Positions 17,856 through 27,322 of a stretch of DNA of 64,000 bases are shown here, piece after piece. The stretch is from Sneathiella chungangensis (GTDB lineage Bacteria; Pseudomonadota; Alphaproteobacteria; Sneathiellales; Sneathiellaceae). Position 1 is the stretch's first letter. Every line of letters starts with the position of its first letter. Where the stretch lies: assembly GCF_009882935.1 (NCBI RefSeq), contig NZ_WTVA01000001.1, positions 820,238 through 884,237 of the forward strand, read 5' to 3'. The notes beneath the pieces were generated by a model. It was not told where the DNA came from. It saw only the letters and a program-made list of their open reading frames with translations, and made no database searches. Both the position numbers and the translations under genes were made by a program.

Positions 17856-18620
17856 CTACATCCGCCAGATCAGAAGCTTCGTTTTCCGCCGGTCTGCAAC
17901 CTCGACAATCTCGTCGGGCGTCTGGCCGGGCACGGTAAAACTGTTGCTGATGAACAGGCTGCCGGGCCTCATCTCCGCTTTCGCCTTCTCGAACAGGCGC
18001 GGCATCGGCACCGGCGAGAGGAAGCAATAGACCACGTCATAGGCGCCAAGGTCGGCGCGGAAGATATCGCGAAACCGGAATTCGAGATTGGGCGCAGCCG
18101 AGAGCTTTCCAAGAACCCATGACATCGCGAACGGAAGCGGCGCCGTCTCGAGCCCGGTAAAGCGCGATTCCGGCCGTGCCGATGCCAGAGCGCGGAGCGT
18201 GCCGCCAAGACCGCTGCCCAGATCGGCGACATGAACCGGCCCCGTCGGCAACAGGCCGAGAACCGCCGCCGACGTGGTGCGGTTGGTGAGGAACAGCGGC
18301 ACCCGCCCCACCGCCACATTCCAGAAGACGAGGAGAAGGAGCAGGAGAATGACCGGGAAGATCCAGCCCGGCAGATCGAGCGCCAGCGCGAGGAGCAAAA
18401 GCGGCGGCGCGACCAGCTGAGCGATCACGCAGGGCAGGGAAAAACCGACCCCCCGGGTGACGATCCCGGCGATCAGGCCCTGCGCGAGCGCGAGCCAGAA
18501 AAGCGGCGGCGGATAGCCAATGCCCGCCTCGACCACCGGGCGCAGAAGATAGAGCGCGCCGGCCACCACCCCCTGGATGGCGAGCGCCGCAAAAACCGGT
18601 GATCTGTCCCGGGTGGACAA
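17856..18620 (-). CDS. membrane-anchored class I SAM methyltransferase-like protein
   Basis: A 254-residue protein with four or so hydrophobic segments in the first ~105 residues (for example GYPPPLFWLALAQGLIAGI and FPVILLLLLLVFWNVAV) joined to a Rossmann-type methyltransferase domain. Motif I is VHVADLGSGLGGTLRALA, with an acidic residue after the second strand (GLETAPLPFAM) and an FRDIF segment. The C-terminal part PGSLFISNSF completes the fold. The substrate is unknown; the membrane part suggests a lipid or membrane protein target. It ends one base after the convergent motB gene. Confidence 0.75.
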   Translation of the reverse strand: MSTRDRSPVFAALAIQGVVAGALYLLRPVVEAGIGYPPPLFWLALAQGLIAGIVTRGVGFSLPCVIAQLVAPPLLLLALALDLPGWIFPVILLLLLLVFWNVAVGRVPLFLTNRTTSAAVLGLLPTGPVHVADLGSGLGGTLRALASARPESRFTGLETAPLPFAMSWVLGKLSAAPNLEFRFRDIFRADLGAYDVVYCFLSPVPMPRLFEKAKAEMRPGSLFISNSFTVPGQTPDEIVEVADRRKTKLLIWRM

Positions 18621-18639
18621 GGCGAAAACCTGCCTCTGC

Positions 18640-19842
18640 CTAGCCGGTCGAGGCCGCGGCCCGGGTGACCGTCAACCCCTCGCGGATCGGCCAGTGCAGG
18701 ACGCCGGAAAGAACGCCAAGGCCCACACTCATCCACCAGACGATATCGTAGGAGCCAAACATGTCGAAGGCGACGCCGCCGATCCAGGCGCCGAGAAACG
18801 CCCCGACCTGATGGCCGAAAAAGACGAACCCGAACAGGGTCGTCATATATTTCGGGCCGAACAGCACGGCGACCAGGCCCGAGGTCAGCGGCACCGTCGA
18901 CAGCCACAACAGGCCGAGGGTCGCGGCGAAGACGATGATGGTGACCGGGCTGATCGGGATGAGGATAAAGGCGACGAAGAGCGCGGCGCGCAGGAAATAG
19001 AGCGTGCTGAGAAGGTACTTCTTCGAATATTTGCCGCCGAGATAGCCCGACGCCAGCGAGCCGATGACGTTGAAGAGGCCAACCACCGAAAGCGCGATCG
19101 CGCCATATTTCGGGGCGACATTCATATCGACGATATAGGCGGGCAGATGCACGGCAACGAAGGTCACGTGAAAGCCGCAGACGAAAAAGCCGAAGAACAG
19201 CAGCCAGTAACTGCCGTTGCCCGCGGCCTCCCGGATCGCGGCGGAAAGGCTGGCGGCACCGGCGGCGGCGCTGTCTTCCGCCCTTCCCCGCACCCAGGCG
19301 GAGGCCGGGATCATCAACAGCGCACAGCAGCCGATCAACACCAGCGCCATCGACCAGCCGTAACTGGACAGGAACGCCTGCCCCATCGGGACCATGAGGA
19401 ACTGACCGAGGCTGCCGGACGCGCCGACAATCCCGAGCGCCATGGAGCGTTTTTCTTCCGGCACGGCGCGCCCGACGGACCCGATCACCACCCCGAAGCC
19501 GGTGCCCGACAGGCCAAGGCCGATCATCAGCCCGGCGGAGAGATGCAACTCCATCGCGCTGCCGGTCTGCGACATCAGGAACAGGCCCGCCGCATAGACA
19601 ATGCCGGAGACCACCAGCGTCCGGCCGGAGCCATATTTATCGGCGATGGCGGAGGCGAAGGGCTGCGACAGGCCCCAGACGATATTCTGGATCGCGAGGG
19701 AGAGACCGAACACCTCCCGCCCCCAGCCGAATTCCGACGAAACCGGCTCCAGAAACAGGCCGAAGGCGGCGCGGGATCCCATGGCGATCAGGCTGATCAA
19801 CCCGCCCGCCAGAATAAGAATGAGAATGGGCCGTGATTGCAT
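18640..19842 (-). CDS. MFS transporter
   Basis: A 400-residue major facilitator with about twelve hydrophobic segments. The N-terminus (FGLFLEPVSSEFGWGREVFG) and the loop between helices 2 and 3 (ASAIADKYGSGRTLVVSG) resemble the oxalate/formate and monocarboxylate-like branch of the family. The C-terminal half has GPKYMTTLFGFVFFGHQVGAF, also typical of that branch. An organic anion is the likely substrate. It lies 19 bases upstream of the membrane methyltransferase gene on the same strand, so co-transcription is possible, and is divergent from the RDD gene. Confidence 0.85.
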   Translation of the reverse strand: MQSRPILILILAGGLISLIAMGSRAAFGLFLEPVSSEFGWGREVFGLSLAIQNIVWGLSQPFASAIADKYGSGRTLVVSGIVYAAGLFLMSQTGSAMELHLSAGLMIGLGLSGTGFGVVIGSVGRAVPEEKRSMALGIVGASGSLGQFLMVPMGQAFLSSYGWSMALVLIGCCALLMIPASAWVRGRAEDSAAAGAASLSAAIREAAGNGSYWLLFFGFFVCGFHVTFVAVHLPAYIVDMNVAPKYGAIALSVVGLFNVIGSLASGYLGGKYSKKYLLSTLYFLRAALFVAFILIPISPVTIIVFAATLGLLWLSTVPLTSGLVAVLFGPKYMTTLFGFVFFGHQVGAFLGAWIGGVAFDMFGSYDIVWWMSVGLGVLSGVLHWPIREGLTVTRAAASTG

Positions 19843-19973
19843 CTGTGTTCCTTATCGTTGCCAACCTGCCGCGCCCGGAGACAGCAATGGATTATTGTAT
19901 TTTAACCAGCAAGTACCATTTAAAAAAATATTGCAATACCAATTGTTGACGGAATGGAGGAAAACGGCCGACC

Positions 19974-20489
19974 ATGAGCAAGTCAAACGGTCCCCTGATC
20001 GACCTATCGCCACTTGGGGGAAATGGCGGCCAGACCCGCAGCAGCGCGAGCGAGGCATTCAATCCCGACGATTTCGAATCCATCCGCCTGCGGCGTATCT
20101 TCGCCTATCTGATCGACGTCGTCTGCATCGCCTTCATCACCTTCATCGCAACCTTCGGCGCCGTGTTGCTGGGCGTTATCAGCCTTGGCGTTCTCACGCC
20201 GCTGCTGATTGTCATCCTGGCGGCGATCCCGCTGGCCTATCACACGCTGCTGGTCGGCGGACCGTGCAATGCGACGCTCGGCATGCGGTTCCTGAATGTG
20301 CGGATGGAACGCATGGACGGCGGCGCGCCCGACTATCTGATCGCCTTTATCCATGCGGCGCTTTTCTATTTCACGGTCGGCGCGACCTCGTCGCTGATCC
20401 TGCTGGTCTCGCTGTTCAACCCGCGCGGACGGCTGCTGCATGATTACCTGCTCGATACGGTAATCCGCCGCGTGCCGCTGTCGTCATAG
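19974..20489 (+). CDS. RDD family membrane protein
   Basis: A 171-residue inner-membrane protein of the RDD family. After a ~35-residue soluble N-terminus comes RLRRIFAYLIDVVCIAFITF (the conserved Arg and Asp), a second hydrophobic pair, GPCNATLGMRFLNVRMERMD, and the terminal LHDYLLDTVIRRVPL with the final Asp-rich motif. Function is unresolved for most family members; some transport ions or compatible solutes. A GGAGG element lies upstream of the ATG. It overlaps the convergent oxidase gene by 6 bases. Confidence 0.88.
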   Translation: MSKSNGPLIDLSPLGGNGGQTRSSASEAFNPDDFESIRLRRIFAYLIDVVCIAFITFIATFGAVLLGVISLGVLTPLLIVILAAIPLAYHTLLVGGPCNATLGMRFLNVRMERMDGGAPDYLIAFIHAALFYFTVGATSSLILLVSLFNPRGRLLHDYLLDTVIRRVPLSS

Positions 20490-21743
20490 GGCGTCGCGAA
20501 TCTCGTAATATAACCGCGCGAGAGAAAGCAGCGGCCGCCGAAGCAAAGTGCCGCCGGGAAAGGGTTTGTGCGGAATGCGGGCGAAAACGTCGAACCGCCC
20601 CGCATCGCCCTTGATCACCTCGCCAAGAAGCCGCCCGACGATCGCCGAGAGCGGCACGCCCTGCCCCGAATAGCCCTGCGCATAATAGATATTGCCGCCG
20701 ATGCGCCCGACATCGGGCAGGAAATTGCCGGTGATCGCCACCTTGCCGCCCCAGACATAGTCGATTTGCACGTCTTCAAGCTCGGGAAAGGTCGCCAGCA
20801 TATTGCCGCGCACCGCTTCCCTCGGCGCGCCGCGGCCCATGACCCTGTCCCGCCCGCCATAGAGAAGGCGGTGATCGGCGGAAATGCGGAAATAATCGAG
20901 ATTGTAATTCATGTCGGAGACGCAGGCCTCCGTCTTCATGATCCGGCGCGCCCGCGCCTCGCCGAGCGGTTCCGTCGCGATGATATAGGCATCGACCGGA
21001 ATGATCTTGGTCGCCAGCGTCCGCTCGAGATCGCCGAGATAGGCGTTGCCCGCAAGGATGACATGGCGCGCGGTCACCGCCCCTGCCGCCGTCGTCACGA
21101 CAGCGGCCGCACCCTCGCTAAGCGAGAGGACTTTTGACTTCTCGTAAATCTCGACGCCCGCCGCCACCGCCGCCGCGCCGAGGCCGAGCGCATAGTTGAG
21201 CGCATGCAGATGCCCACCCGCAGCATCGTACAGCGCGCCCTTGAACCGCTCGCTCACGACGATGTCACGAAATGCCTCCGTCTCCACCCAGTCATAGCTG
21301 TCATAGCCATAGACGGATTCGCAATGTTCCTTTTCCCGGATCAGCCAGTCGCGATGGCGCGGCTTGATGGCGGCGTAGAATTCCCCCGGCTGCAGATCGC
21401 AGGCAATATCATGGCGGCGAATGCGGTCTTTCAGGATGTGCGTCGCCTCCTCTGAGAAGTCCCAGAGCCGCCGGGCATCGGCGCGCCCGACAAGATGCTC
21501 GGTCTCGATCATGCCCGGCTGGTATCCCGTCGCGATCTGGCCGCCGTTCCGCCCCGAGGCGCCATAGCCGACCCGCTCCGCCTCGAGGATGATCACGGAA
21601 AAGCCGGCCTCTCGCAGTTCGAGTGCCGCGCACAGCCCCGTATAGCCCGCGCCGACAATGCAGACATCGGCCCGCCGGCTGCCTTCCAGCGGCGGAAAAC
21701 CAGCCCTCGGCCGCGCCGTGGCCTCATAATAAGAGATGTTCAT
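20484..21743 (-). CDS. FAD-dependent oxidoreductase, gamma-glutamylputrescine oxidase-like
   Basis: A 419-residue DAO-type flavoenzyme. The dinucleotide motif VCIVGAGYTGLCAALELREA is near residue 30, followed by the Glu that binds the ribose (IILEAERVGYGASGRNGGQI), a segment characteristic of PuuB-like enzymes. The C-terminal FAD-binding loop is YYAQGYSGQGVPLSA. The likely reaction is oxidation of a secondary or primary amine such as gamma-glutamylputrescine, with hydrogen peroxide formation. No other polyamine genes are nearby, so the substrate is inferred only from family similarity. Confidence 0.85.
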   Translation of the reverse strand: MNISYYEATARPRAGFPPLEGSRRADVCIVGAGYTGLCAALELREAGFSVIILEAERVGYGASGRNGGQIATGYQPGMIETEHLVGRADARRLWDFSEEATHILKDRIRRHDIACDLQPGEFYAAIKPRHRDWLIREKEHCESVYGYDSYDWVETEAFRDIVVSERFKGALYDAAGGHLHALNYALGLGAAAVAAGVEIYEKSKVLSLSEGAAAVVTTAAGAVTARHVILAGNAYLGDLERTLATKIIPVDAYIIATEPLGEARARRIMKTEACVSDMNYNLDYFRISADHRLLYGGRDRVMGRGAPREAVRGNMLATFPELEDVQIDYVWGGKVAITGNFLPDVGRIGGNIYYAQGYSGQGVPLSAIVGRLLGEVIKGDAGRFDVFARIPHKPFPGGTLLRRPLLSLARLYYEIRDAL

Positions 21744-21883
21744 CTTGGTTTTTCTTCAAAGGTTTATGGCGGCCTGACACGAACAACGGACTTGCAAGAT
21801 CGGAGACAATCTTCATGATGTAGACGTCAGAGTAGGATCTTCGCGAAGCTTTTACTCCGACGCGGGAAAACAGCAAGGATTAA

Positions 21884-23749
21884 TTGTTGCCTATGGAAGT
21901 CGCTGGTTCGGTTTTTCATATCTGGGTGGTATTCGCCTTCATCGTCGTCGCGATCATCTTTTTCGCGAACGAGCGAATCGAGCTCGAAATTTCGTCGATC
22001 GGCATCATCGCCGGTCTGCTTCTTCTGTTTCATTTTTATCCCGTTTTGGACGCGTCGGGGAAAAATCTTCTCACGGCGCAGGACATTCTTGCGGGCATTG
22101 CCGATCCGGCGCTGATCACCGTTCTGGCGCTGCTGGTGGTCGGACAGGGGATTGTCCGCACGGGCGCCCTGGAACAGCCGATCCGCCGGCTTGTCGCGCT
22201 GCGCCGTCATCATCCGGTGCTGGCCATCGCCGTCGTCCTCTCGACGGTGCTGCTGATCAGCGCCTTCATGAACAACACGCCCGTTGTCGTCATCTTCATC
22301 CCGCTGATGACCGCGCTTGCCGAACGGCTGCACCGCTCCACATCGACCTTGATGATCCCCTTGAGCTACGCCTCCATCCTCGGCGGTATGACGACGCTGA
22401 TCGGCTCCTCAACCAACCTGCTGGTGATGGCCGCCGCCGTGCAGGCGGGACAGCCGCAGATCACCTTCTTCGAATTTACGGTGCCCGGCGCCGTCCTCGC
22501 GGTGGTTGGGCTTCTCTATGCGCTGATTATCATCCCGCGCATCCTGCCCGACCGCGCCTCGATGAAGGGCGAGGTGATGGATGTCTCGGGCAAGCAGTTC
22601 ATCGTCCAGATGGAAGTCGCCCCCGACAGCCCGCTCGTCGGCGAGCAGGCGGTGGCGGGCCAGTTCCCGAGCCTGCGCAACATCACCATCCGTTTCATCC
22701 AGCGCGGCGAGCATATCCTGCTGCCGCCCTTCGATGGCCTGACGCTGAAACCGGCGGATGCGGTGGTCTTCGCGGGAACCCGCAAATCGATCACCGAGGC
22801 CTTCGCCGACAATCCGCAAATCCTGCAGGGCTTCCTTGAGCCGGACAGCCCCGACATGGACAGCGCCAGCGAACTTAAATCGGTGCAGGACCAGACGCTT
22901 GCCGAAGCGGTGGTCGCGCCGGCGTCGCGCATGATCGGGCGGGCGCTCTACCAGATCAGCTTCCATTACCGCACCCGGTGCGTCGTCGTCGGCATCCAGC
23001 GCCGGTCGCGCATGATCCGCACCAGCCGGATGACCGATATCCGCCTTGAGGCGGGCGACGTCTTGCTGCTGCTCGGCAAGCGGAGCGATATCATGCGCCT
23101 GCGCAACAATCCGGACGTCCTTCTGCTCGAATGGTCGGCCCGCGAACTGCCGGCGACGGCCCTCGCCTGGCGTGCACGGGTCATTTTCGGCGCGGTGGTC
23201 GTCCTTGCCGCGACGGGCGTGCTGCCCATTGTCGTCGCCGCCGTCTGCGGCGCCACCGCGATGGTGGTCAGCGGCTGCCTTAATGTCTATCAGGCGAGCC
23301 GGTCCATCGACCGACGGATCCTGCTGCTGATCGGTGCCGCGCTGGGCCTCGGTGCGGCGATGCAGGCGACCGGCGGGGCAAGCTATCTCGCCCATGCCGT
23401 GCTCTCGGTGATGATGGGCGCGGGGCCGGCGGTCATCCTTTCCGCCTTTTTCCTGCTGGTCGCGATCTTTACCAATATTCTCAGCAACAACGCGACCGCC
23501 GTGCTGTTCACCCCGATCGGGATCAGCATCGCCCACGAGCTCGGCATCGATCCGATGATTTTCGCCTATACCGTGATTTTCGCCGCCAACTGTTCCTTCG
23601 CGACACCGATCGGCTACCAGACGAATCTTCTCGTTATGGGTCCCGGGCATTACAAATTTAGCGATTATTTCCGCGCCGGCGCGCCGCTGGTGTTGCTGCT
23701 TTGGATCATATTCTCGGTTTTCGCCCCGATTTATTATGGATTGATGTAG
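21884..23749 (+). CDS. SLC13-type permease with internal TrkA-C domains
   Basis: A ~620-residue membrane protein. Hydrophobic segments fill residues 1-225, including the signature FMNNTPVVVIFIPLMTALAE and GGMTTLIGSSTNLLVM. Two soluble TrkA-C/RCK-C domains follow (about 232-320 and 325-420; LVGEQAVAGQFPSLRNITI, and VVGIQRRSRMIRTSRM with DVLLLLGKRSD). The second transport half has NILSNNATAVLFTPIGI and ATPIGYQTNLLVMGPG. The likely role is sodium-coupled uptake of sulfate or dicarboxylates. The start is uncertain: AAGGA precedes tandem TTG codons at 21884/21887, while an ATG is at 21893. Confidence 0.87.
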   Translation: MLPMEVAGSVFHIWVVFAFIVVAIIFFANERIELEISSIGIIAGLLLLFHFYPVLDASGKNLLTAQDILAGIADPALITVLALLVVGQGIVRTGALEQPIRRLVALRRHHPVLAIAVVLSTVLLISAFMNNTPVVVIFIPLMTALAERLHRSTSTLMIPLSYASILGGMTTLIGSSTNLLVMAAAVQAGQPQITFFEFTVPGAVLAVVGLLYALIIIPRILPDRASMKGEVMDVSGKQFIVQMEVAPDSPLVGEQAVAGQFPSLRNITIRFIQRGEHILLPPFDGLTLKPADAVVFAGTRKSITEAFADNPQILQGFLEPDSPDMDSASELKSVQDQTLAEAVVAPASRMIGRALYQISFHYRTRCVVVGIQRRSRMIRTSRMTDIRLEAGDVLLLLGKRSDIMRLRNNPDVLLLEWSARELPATALAWRARVIFGAVVVLAATGVLPIVVAAVCGATAMVVSGCLNVYQASRSIDRRILLLIGAALGLGAAMQATGGASYLAHAVLSVMMGAGPAVILSAFFLLVAIFTNILSNNATAVLFTPIGISIAHELGIDPMIFAYTVIFAANCSFATPIGYQTNLLVMGPGHYKFSDYFRAGAPLVLLLWIIFSVFAPIYYGLM

Positions 23750-23840
23750 ATTCGCGAAAATTATTTGGCCGTCCTATTTGCGAAAGACGGAAATCGCGTT
23801 ACCTTTATCTCATGGGAAAAAAAACGAGACATATGACAAG

Positions 23841-24560
23841 ATGAAACGCGTTGAAATCCCCTCGCGCTTCTTCTTCTCGACCCCGCCTGCCCCATGCCCC
23901 TATCTGGAAAACCGGCTGGAGCGAAAGGTGGTGACCCTGCTTGCCGGAGAAGATCCGGACGGCCTGCATAACACGCTCAGCCACGCCGGTTTCCGCCGCA
24001 GTCAGGACCTCGCCTACCGGCCCGCCTGCGATGGCTGCGACGCCTGTATCCCGATCCGGGTGCGGGCCCATAATTTCAAGCTCAAGAAATCTTTCCGCCG
24101 CATCTGGAAGACCAACGCCGACATCACGGCGACCATGATCCCCTCGAAGGCGACGCGGGAGCATTTCGAGCTGTTCCACCGCTATTTGCAATCCCGCCAT
24201 TCCGAAGGCGGCATGGTCGATATGGATTATTCCGACTATCAGGCGATGGTGGAGGAAAGCCCGGTCCGCTCCAGGCTGGCAGAATTCCGGAAACCCGACG
24301 GCAGCCTGTTTGCCGTCTGCCTGATCGACGTGATGGAGGATGGCCTGTCGCTGGTCTACAGCTTCTTCGATCCGGAGGAGGACCGGCGGAGCCCGGGCAG
24401 CTACCTGATCCTGTGGCATATTTTTGAATGCGCCCGCCAGCGGCTTCCTTACGTCTATCTCGGCTACTGGATCGACCAGAGCCCGAAGATGGCCTACAAG
24501 AAACGCTTTTACCCGTCTGAAATCCTGACCCGCGACGGCTGGAAACTAATGGCCGAATAG
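23841..24560 (+). CDS. bpt: aspartate/glutamate leucyltransferase (Bpt)
   Basis: A 239-residue aminoacyl-tRNA-protein transferase that adds leucine from Leu-tRNA to N-terminal Asp or Glu, marking proteins for ClpS/ClpAP degradation by the N-degron pathway. The N-terminal ATE domain shows CPYLENRLERKVVTLL and YRPACDGCDACIPIRV; the C-terminal GNAT-like domain has RHSEGGMVDMDYSDYQAM and LPYVYLGYWIDQSPKMAYKK. The ATG at 23841 gives the standard start MKRVEIPSRFFFS although the frame is open upstream. A strong terminator hairpin lies 37 bases after the stop. Confidence 0.94.
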   Translation: MKRVEIPSRFFFSTPPAPCPYLENRLERKVVTLLAGEDPDGLHNTLSHAGFRRSQDLAYRPACDGCDACIPIRVRAHNFKLKKSFRRIWKTNADITATMIPSKATREHFELFHRYLQSRHSEGGMVDMDYSDYQAMVEESPVRSRLAEFRKPDGSLFAVCLIDVMEDGLSLVYSFFDPEEDRRSPGSYLILWHIFECARQRLPYVYLGYWIDQSPKMAYKKRFYPSEILTRDGWKLMAE

Positions 24561-24597
24561 GCCGCCCTAATCCCGTAACATCCGAACGCAAAATAGA

Positions 24598-24632
24598 GCG
24601 GCGATGGATCTCTCCACCGCCGCCGTTTTTTT
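24598..24632 (+). terminator. rho-independent terminator after bpt
   Basis: Stem 24598-24608 pairs with 24613-24623 (GCGGCGATGGA against TCCACCGCCGC, one A-C mismatch) around a TCTC loop. A CG and seven T residues (24626-24632) follow. Confidence 0.85.
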
Positions 24633-24657
24633 ATCTGCCGGCCGGGCCGACACTCGC

Positions 24658-27312
24658 CTAGAAGTAATGCGAGACGTTCCGGTGACCGGATTGGCAGGAC
24701 GCCACGAAGAGCGCCTGATCATCGTCAAGCCGCCGCTGCTCGCGCAGGCCCAGCGTGCCCCGGATTGCTACTTCATAGCGTTCCAGTGTCGGCAGCAGGT
24801 TCGTCTCGGCGCGATTGCGCCAGTCGATCTGCTCCTCATAGGCTTCGAGGGTTGACGCCATCTCGGCAACGGCGCCCTCGACATCCGGTGTCTTGGCCCG
24901 CAATGCCCGGCGGACCTTCGACAGGCCGGAGGAAACGTCGGACGCCCCTTCGATGTCGTTAAGACGGCTGCTCAGGGCTTCGACGGCCTCGACCAGCGCC
25001 GCCGGATCACCGGAGGGAAGCTCTTCGCTGATCTTCATCAGATCCGGCTTGAGCGCCATATAATCGGCATTGCTCTTGAGGATCGCGATGGTTTCGGCAA
25101 CCGGCTTGTAGCCCTCGCCCGCCGCACGGCGGAATTTGCCGCGAAGTATTTTCTCTTCTGTCAGCAGCTTCTTGAAGGCCGCGTAGGTTTGCTTCCAGTC
25201 GGCGGGGATCTGCGCGACAAGCTCGGCCCGTTCGGCCTCATGCCGGGCGACGGCGTCCTCCAGCTTCTTCTTGATGGCCGCATCCTCTTCCGAATGGATC
25301 CGGCTGATATCCGTCTTCAGGCGGCTGATTTCCTCGTCCAGGTCACGAATTTCCGACTCGGTCGCGCGGACGGTCTGCTGAACCGGCAGATATCCCGGGA
25401 CCGCTTTCATCACGACTTCATCGGCCGCCCAGGACTGCGCCATGAGCTCGGGCGCCGTCGCCGCGGCGTCGAAGCTCTTTTCAAGATTGGACTTCAGCCG
25501 CTTCGGAAGATAATCGAGATTAAGCTGCCGTGCCTCGGCAATCGCGCTGTTGATCGCGGCGCCATTGGTCACGAACTGATCATGGATATATTCATCGACG
25601 CAGTAGTCCAGGCGCGGATTACGCGGCGGCGGCGCCGTCTCCGAGAGCAGCGACGAGCGGTTCGGCAGATAGTTCACCAGCTGCGGATAGAGCCCGACGA
25701 TCAGCAGCGCGATCAGCTGCAGGGAGATAAAGGCGATAACCCCCTTGTACATGTCCACCGTCTTGACGATCGGCGGCGCCACACCGCGAAGGTAGAAGAG
25801 CGCGAAACCGAAGGGCGGCGTCAGGAAGGACGTCTGGATATTCAGACCGATCATCACGCCAAGCCAGACGGCGGTGATATTCGCCGACGGATCGGCCAGC
25901 AGGATCGGTGCGACGATCGGCACGACCACCACGGCAATTTCGATGAAGTCGAGGAAGAAGCCGAGGATGAAGATCACCGCCATGACGATGATGAATTTCG
26001 ACCAGAATCCACCCGGCATGCTGTTGAGGAACTCACGCACCAGCTCCTCGCCGCCGAAGGCCCGGAAGGCCGCCGTCAGCATCGCGGCGCCGAGCAGAAT
26101 GATGAAAACGAGCGAGGTCGTCTTCGCCGTCTCGATCATCACTTCCTGCAGGGTATTCTCGATCTTGAGCGCGCGGACGCTGCTCCAGCCGATGGAGACG
26201 ATCAGCCCGACACTGCCGATCACGCCGAGGGCAATGCCAAGAGCATCCTTCGTTGAGGTAATAGACTTGACGTTGGGCTCGAACACCAGCAGCACAACGA
26301 AAATCAGCACAAGCGACGCAAGGCCGAGCAGCACGGGCGAGAAGGCCCCCTTCTCCCCGTCCTTGAGGCGATAGCCGGCCATCATGATGGCGCCGACCGC
26401 GCCGATGGCCCCGGCCTGGTTCACCGTTGCGATACCGGCGAGGATCGATCCCAGGACGAGAAAGATCAGGCCGAGCGGCGGAAACAGCGCTAGGGCGAGC
26501 TTGGTGAAGAAGGCCCTGTCAAAGGTTCCGCCATGCACGGCGGGGGCGACCTTCGGGTTGATCAGGGCATAGATCAGGATGAACAACATATAGATGCCGA
26601 CGAGCAGCAGCCCCGGAACGAAGGCACCAAGGAACATTTCGCCGGCACTGGTGGAGACCACATCGAAGGAGGACGGCATGGAAAGTTCGCCGGTCGCGGA
26701 CTTGAAAAGCGCTTTTCGCGCCGTGCCGGCCTGATCGACGGCGCTTGCCAGCTGGTCCGCGAGGATGATGAGAACGATCGACGGCGGGATGATCTGCCCG
26801 AGCGTTCCCGAGGCGGCAATCGTCCCCGTCGCCAGCGATTTGGAGTAGTTGTTGCGCAACATCGCCGGCAGGGAAATCAGGCCCATCGCCACCACGGTCG
26901 CGCCGACGATGCCTGTTGTCGCCGCCAGAAGCGCGCCCACGAACACCACGGAAATGCCAAGACCGCCCGGTACCGGGCCGAACAGCTGCGCCATGGTGAC
27001 CAGAAGATCCTCGGCGATCTTCGAGCGTTGCAGCATGATCCCCATGAAAATGAACAGCGGAATGGCGATCAGCGTATCGCGCTCAACCTCCCAATAGACG
27101 CCGCGCAGGTTGGTCACGCCGGCGCTCAGCCATTGCCAGGGGCCGCCTTGCGCAAAATAGGCGTCGGGATTGCCGGTCGCGAAATATCCGAAAATCGCGG
27201 CGATAACCACGGTTACGATAGCCGAGCCCGGAAGCGCGAAGGCAACCGGATAGCCGGAGCCCAAGGCCAGGGCCATCAGGAAAATGAGGAGGGCGAGAAA
27301 GACTAGTTCCAT
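24658..27312 (-). CDS. TRAP transporter large permease (DctM/TakM-like) with C-terminal helical extension
   Basis: An 884-residue protein. Residues 1-550 form the DctM-type transporter, with LIAIPLFIFMGIMLQRSKIA, SGTLGQIIPPSIVLIILADQ, LDFIEIAVVVVPIVAP and NIQTSFLTPPFGFALFYLRG. An extra membrane segment pair (about 325-378) sits between the two halves, as in the paralogue at 30551. Residues 551-884 are a soluble extension, largely charged helices with a coiled-coil-like stretch (SEIRDLDEEISRLKTDISRI). Usual DctM proteins stop near 430-520 residues. It is the last gene of the takP-type operon and follows the small permease by ten bases. Confidence 0.9.
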   Translation of the reverse strand: MELVFLALLIFLMALALGSGYPVAFALPGSAIVTVVIAAIFGYFATGNPDAYFAQGGPWQWLSAGVTNLRGVYWEVERDTLIAIPLFIFMGIMLQRSKIAEDLLVTMAQLFGPVPGGLGISVVFVGALLAATTGIVGATVVAMGLISLPAMLRNNYSKSLATGTIAASGTLGQIIPPSIVLIILADQLASAVDQAGTARKALFKSATGELSMPSSFDVVSTSAGEMFLGAFVPGLLLVGIYMLFILIYALINPKVAPAVHGGTFDRAFFTKLALALFPPLGLIFLVLGSILAGIATVNQAGAIGAVGAIMMAGYRLKDGEKGAFSPVLLGLASLVLIFVVLLVFEPNVKSITSTKDALGIALGVIGSVGLIVSIGWSSVRALKIENTLQEVMIETAKTTSLVFIILLGAAMLTAAFRAFGGEELVREFLNSMPGGFWSKFIIVMAVIFILGFFLDFIEIAVVVVPIVAPILLADPSANITAVWLGVMIGLNIQTSFLTPPFGFALFYLRGVAPPIVKTVDMYKGVIAFISLQLIALLIVGLYPQLVNYLPNRSSLLSETAPPPRNPRLDYCVDEYIHDQFVTNGAAINSAIAEARQLNLDYLPKRLKSNLEKSFDAAATAPELMAQSWAADEVVMKAVPGYLPVQQTVRATESEIRDLDEEISRLKTDISRIHSEEDAAIKKKLEDAVARHEAERAELVAQIPADWKQTYAAFKKLLTEEKILRGKFRRAAGEGYKPVAETIAILKSNADYMALKPDLMKISEELPSGDPAALVEAVEALSSRLNDIEGASDVSSGLSKVRRALRAKTPDVEGAVAEMASTLEAYEEQIDWRNRAETNLLPTLERYEVAIRGTLGLREQRRLDDDQALFVASCQSGHRNVSHYF

Positions 27313-27322
27313 GATTTTTACT

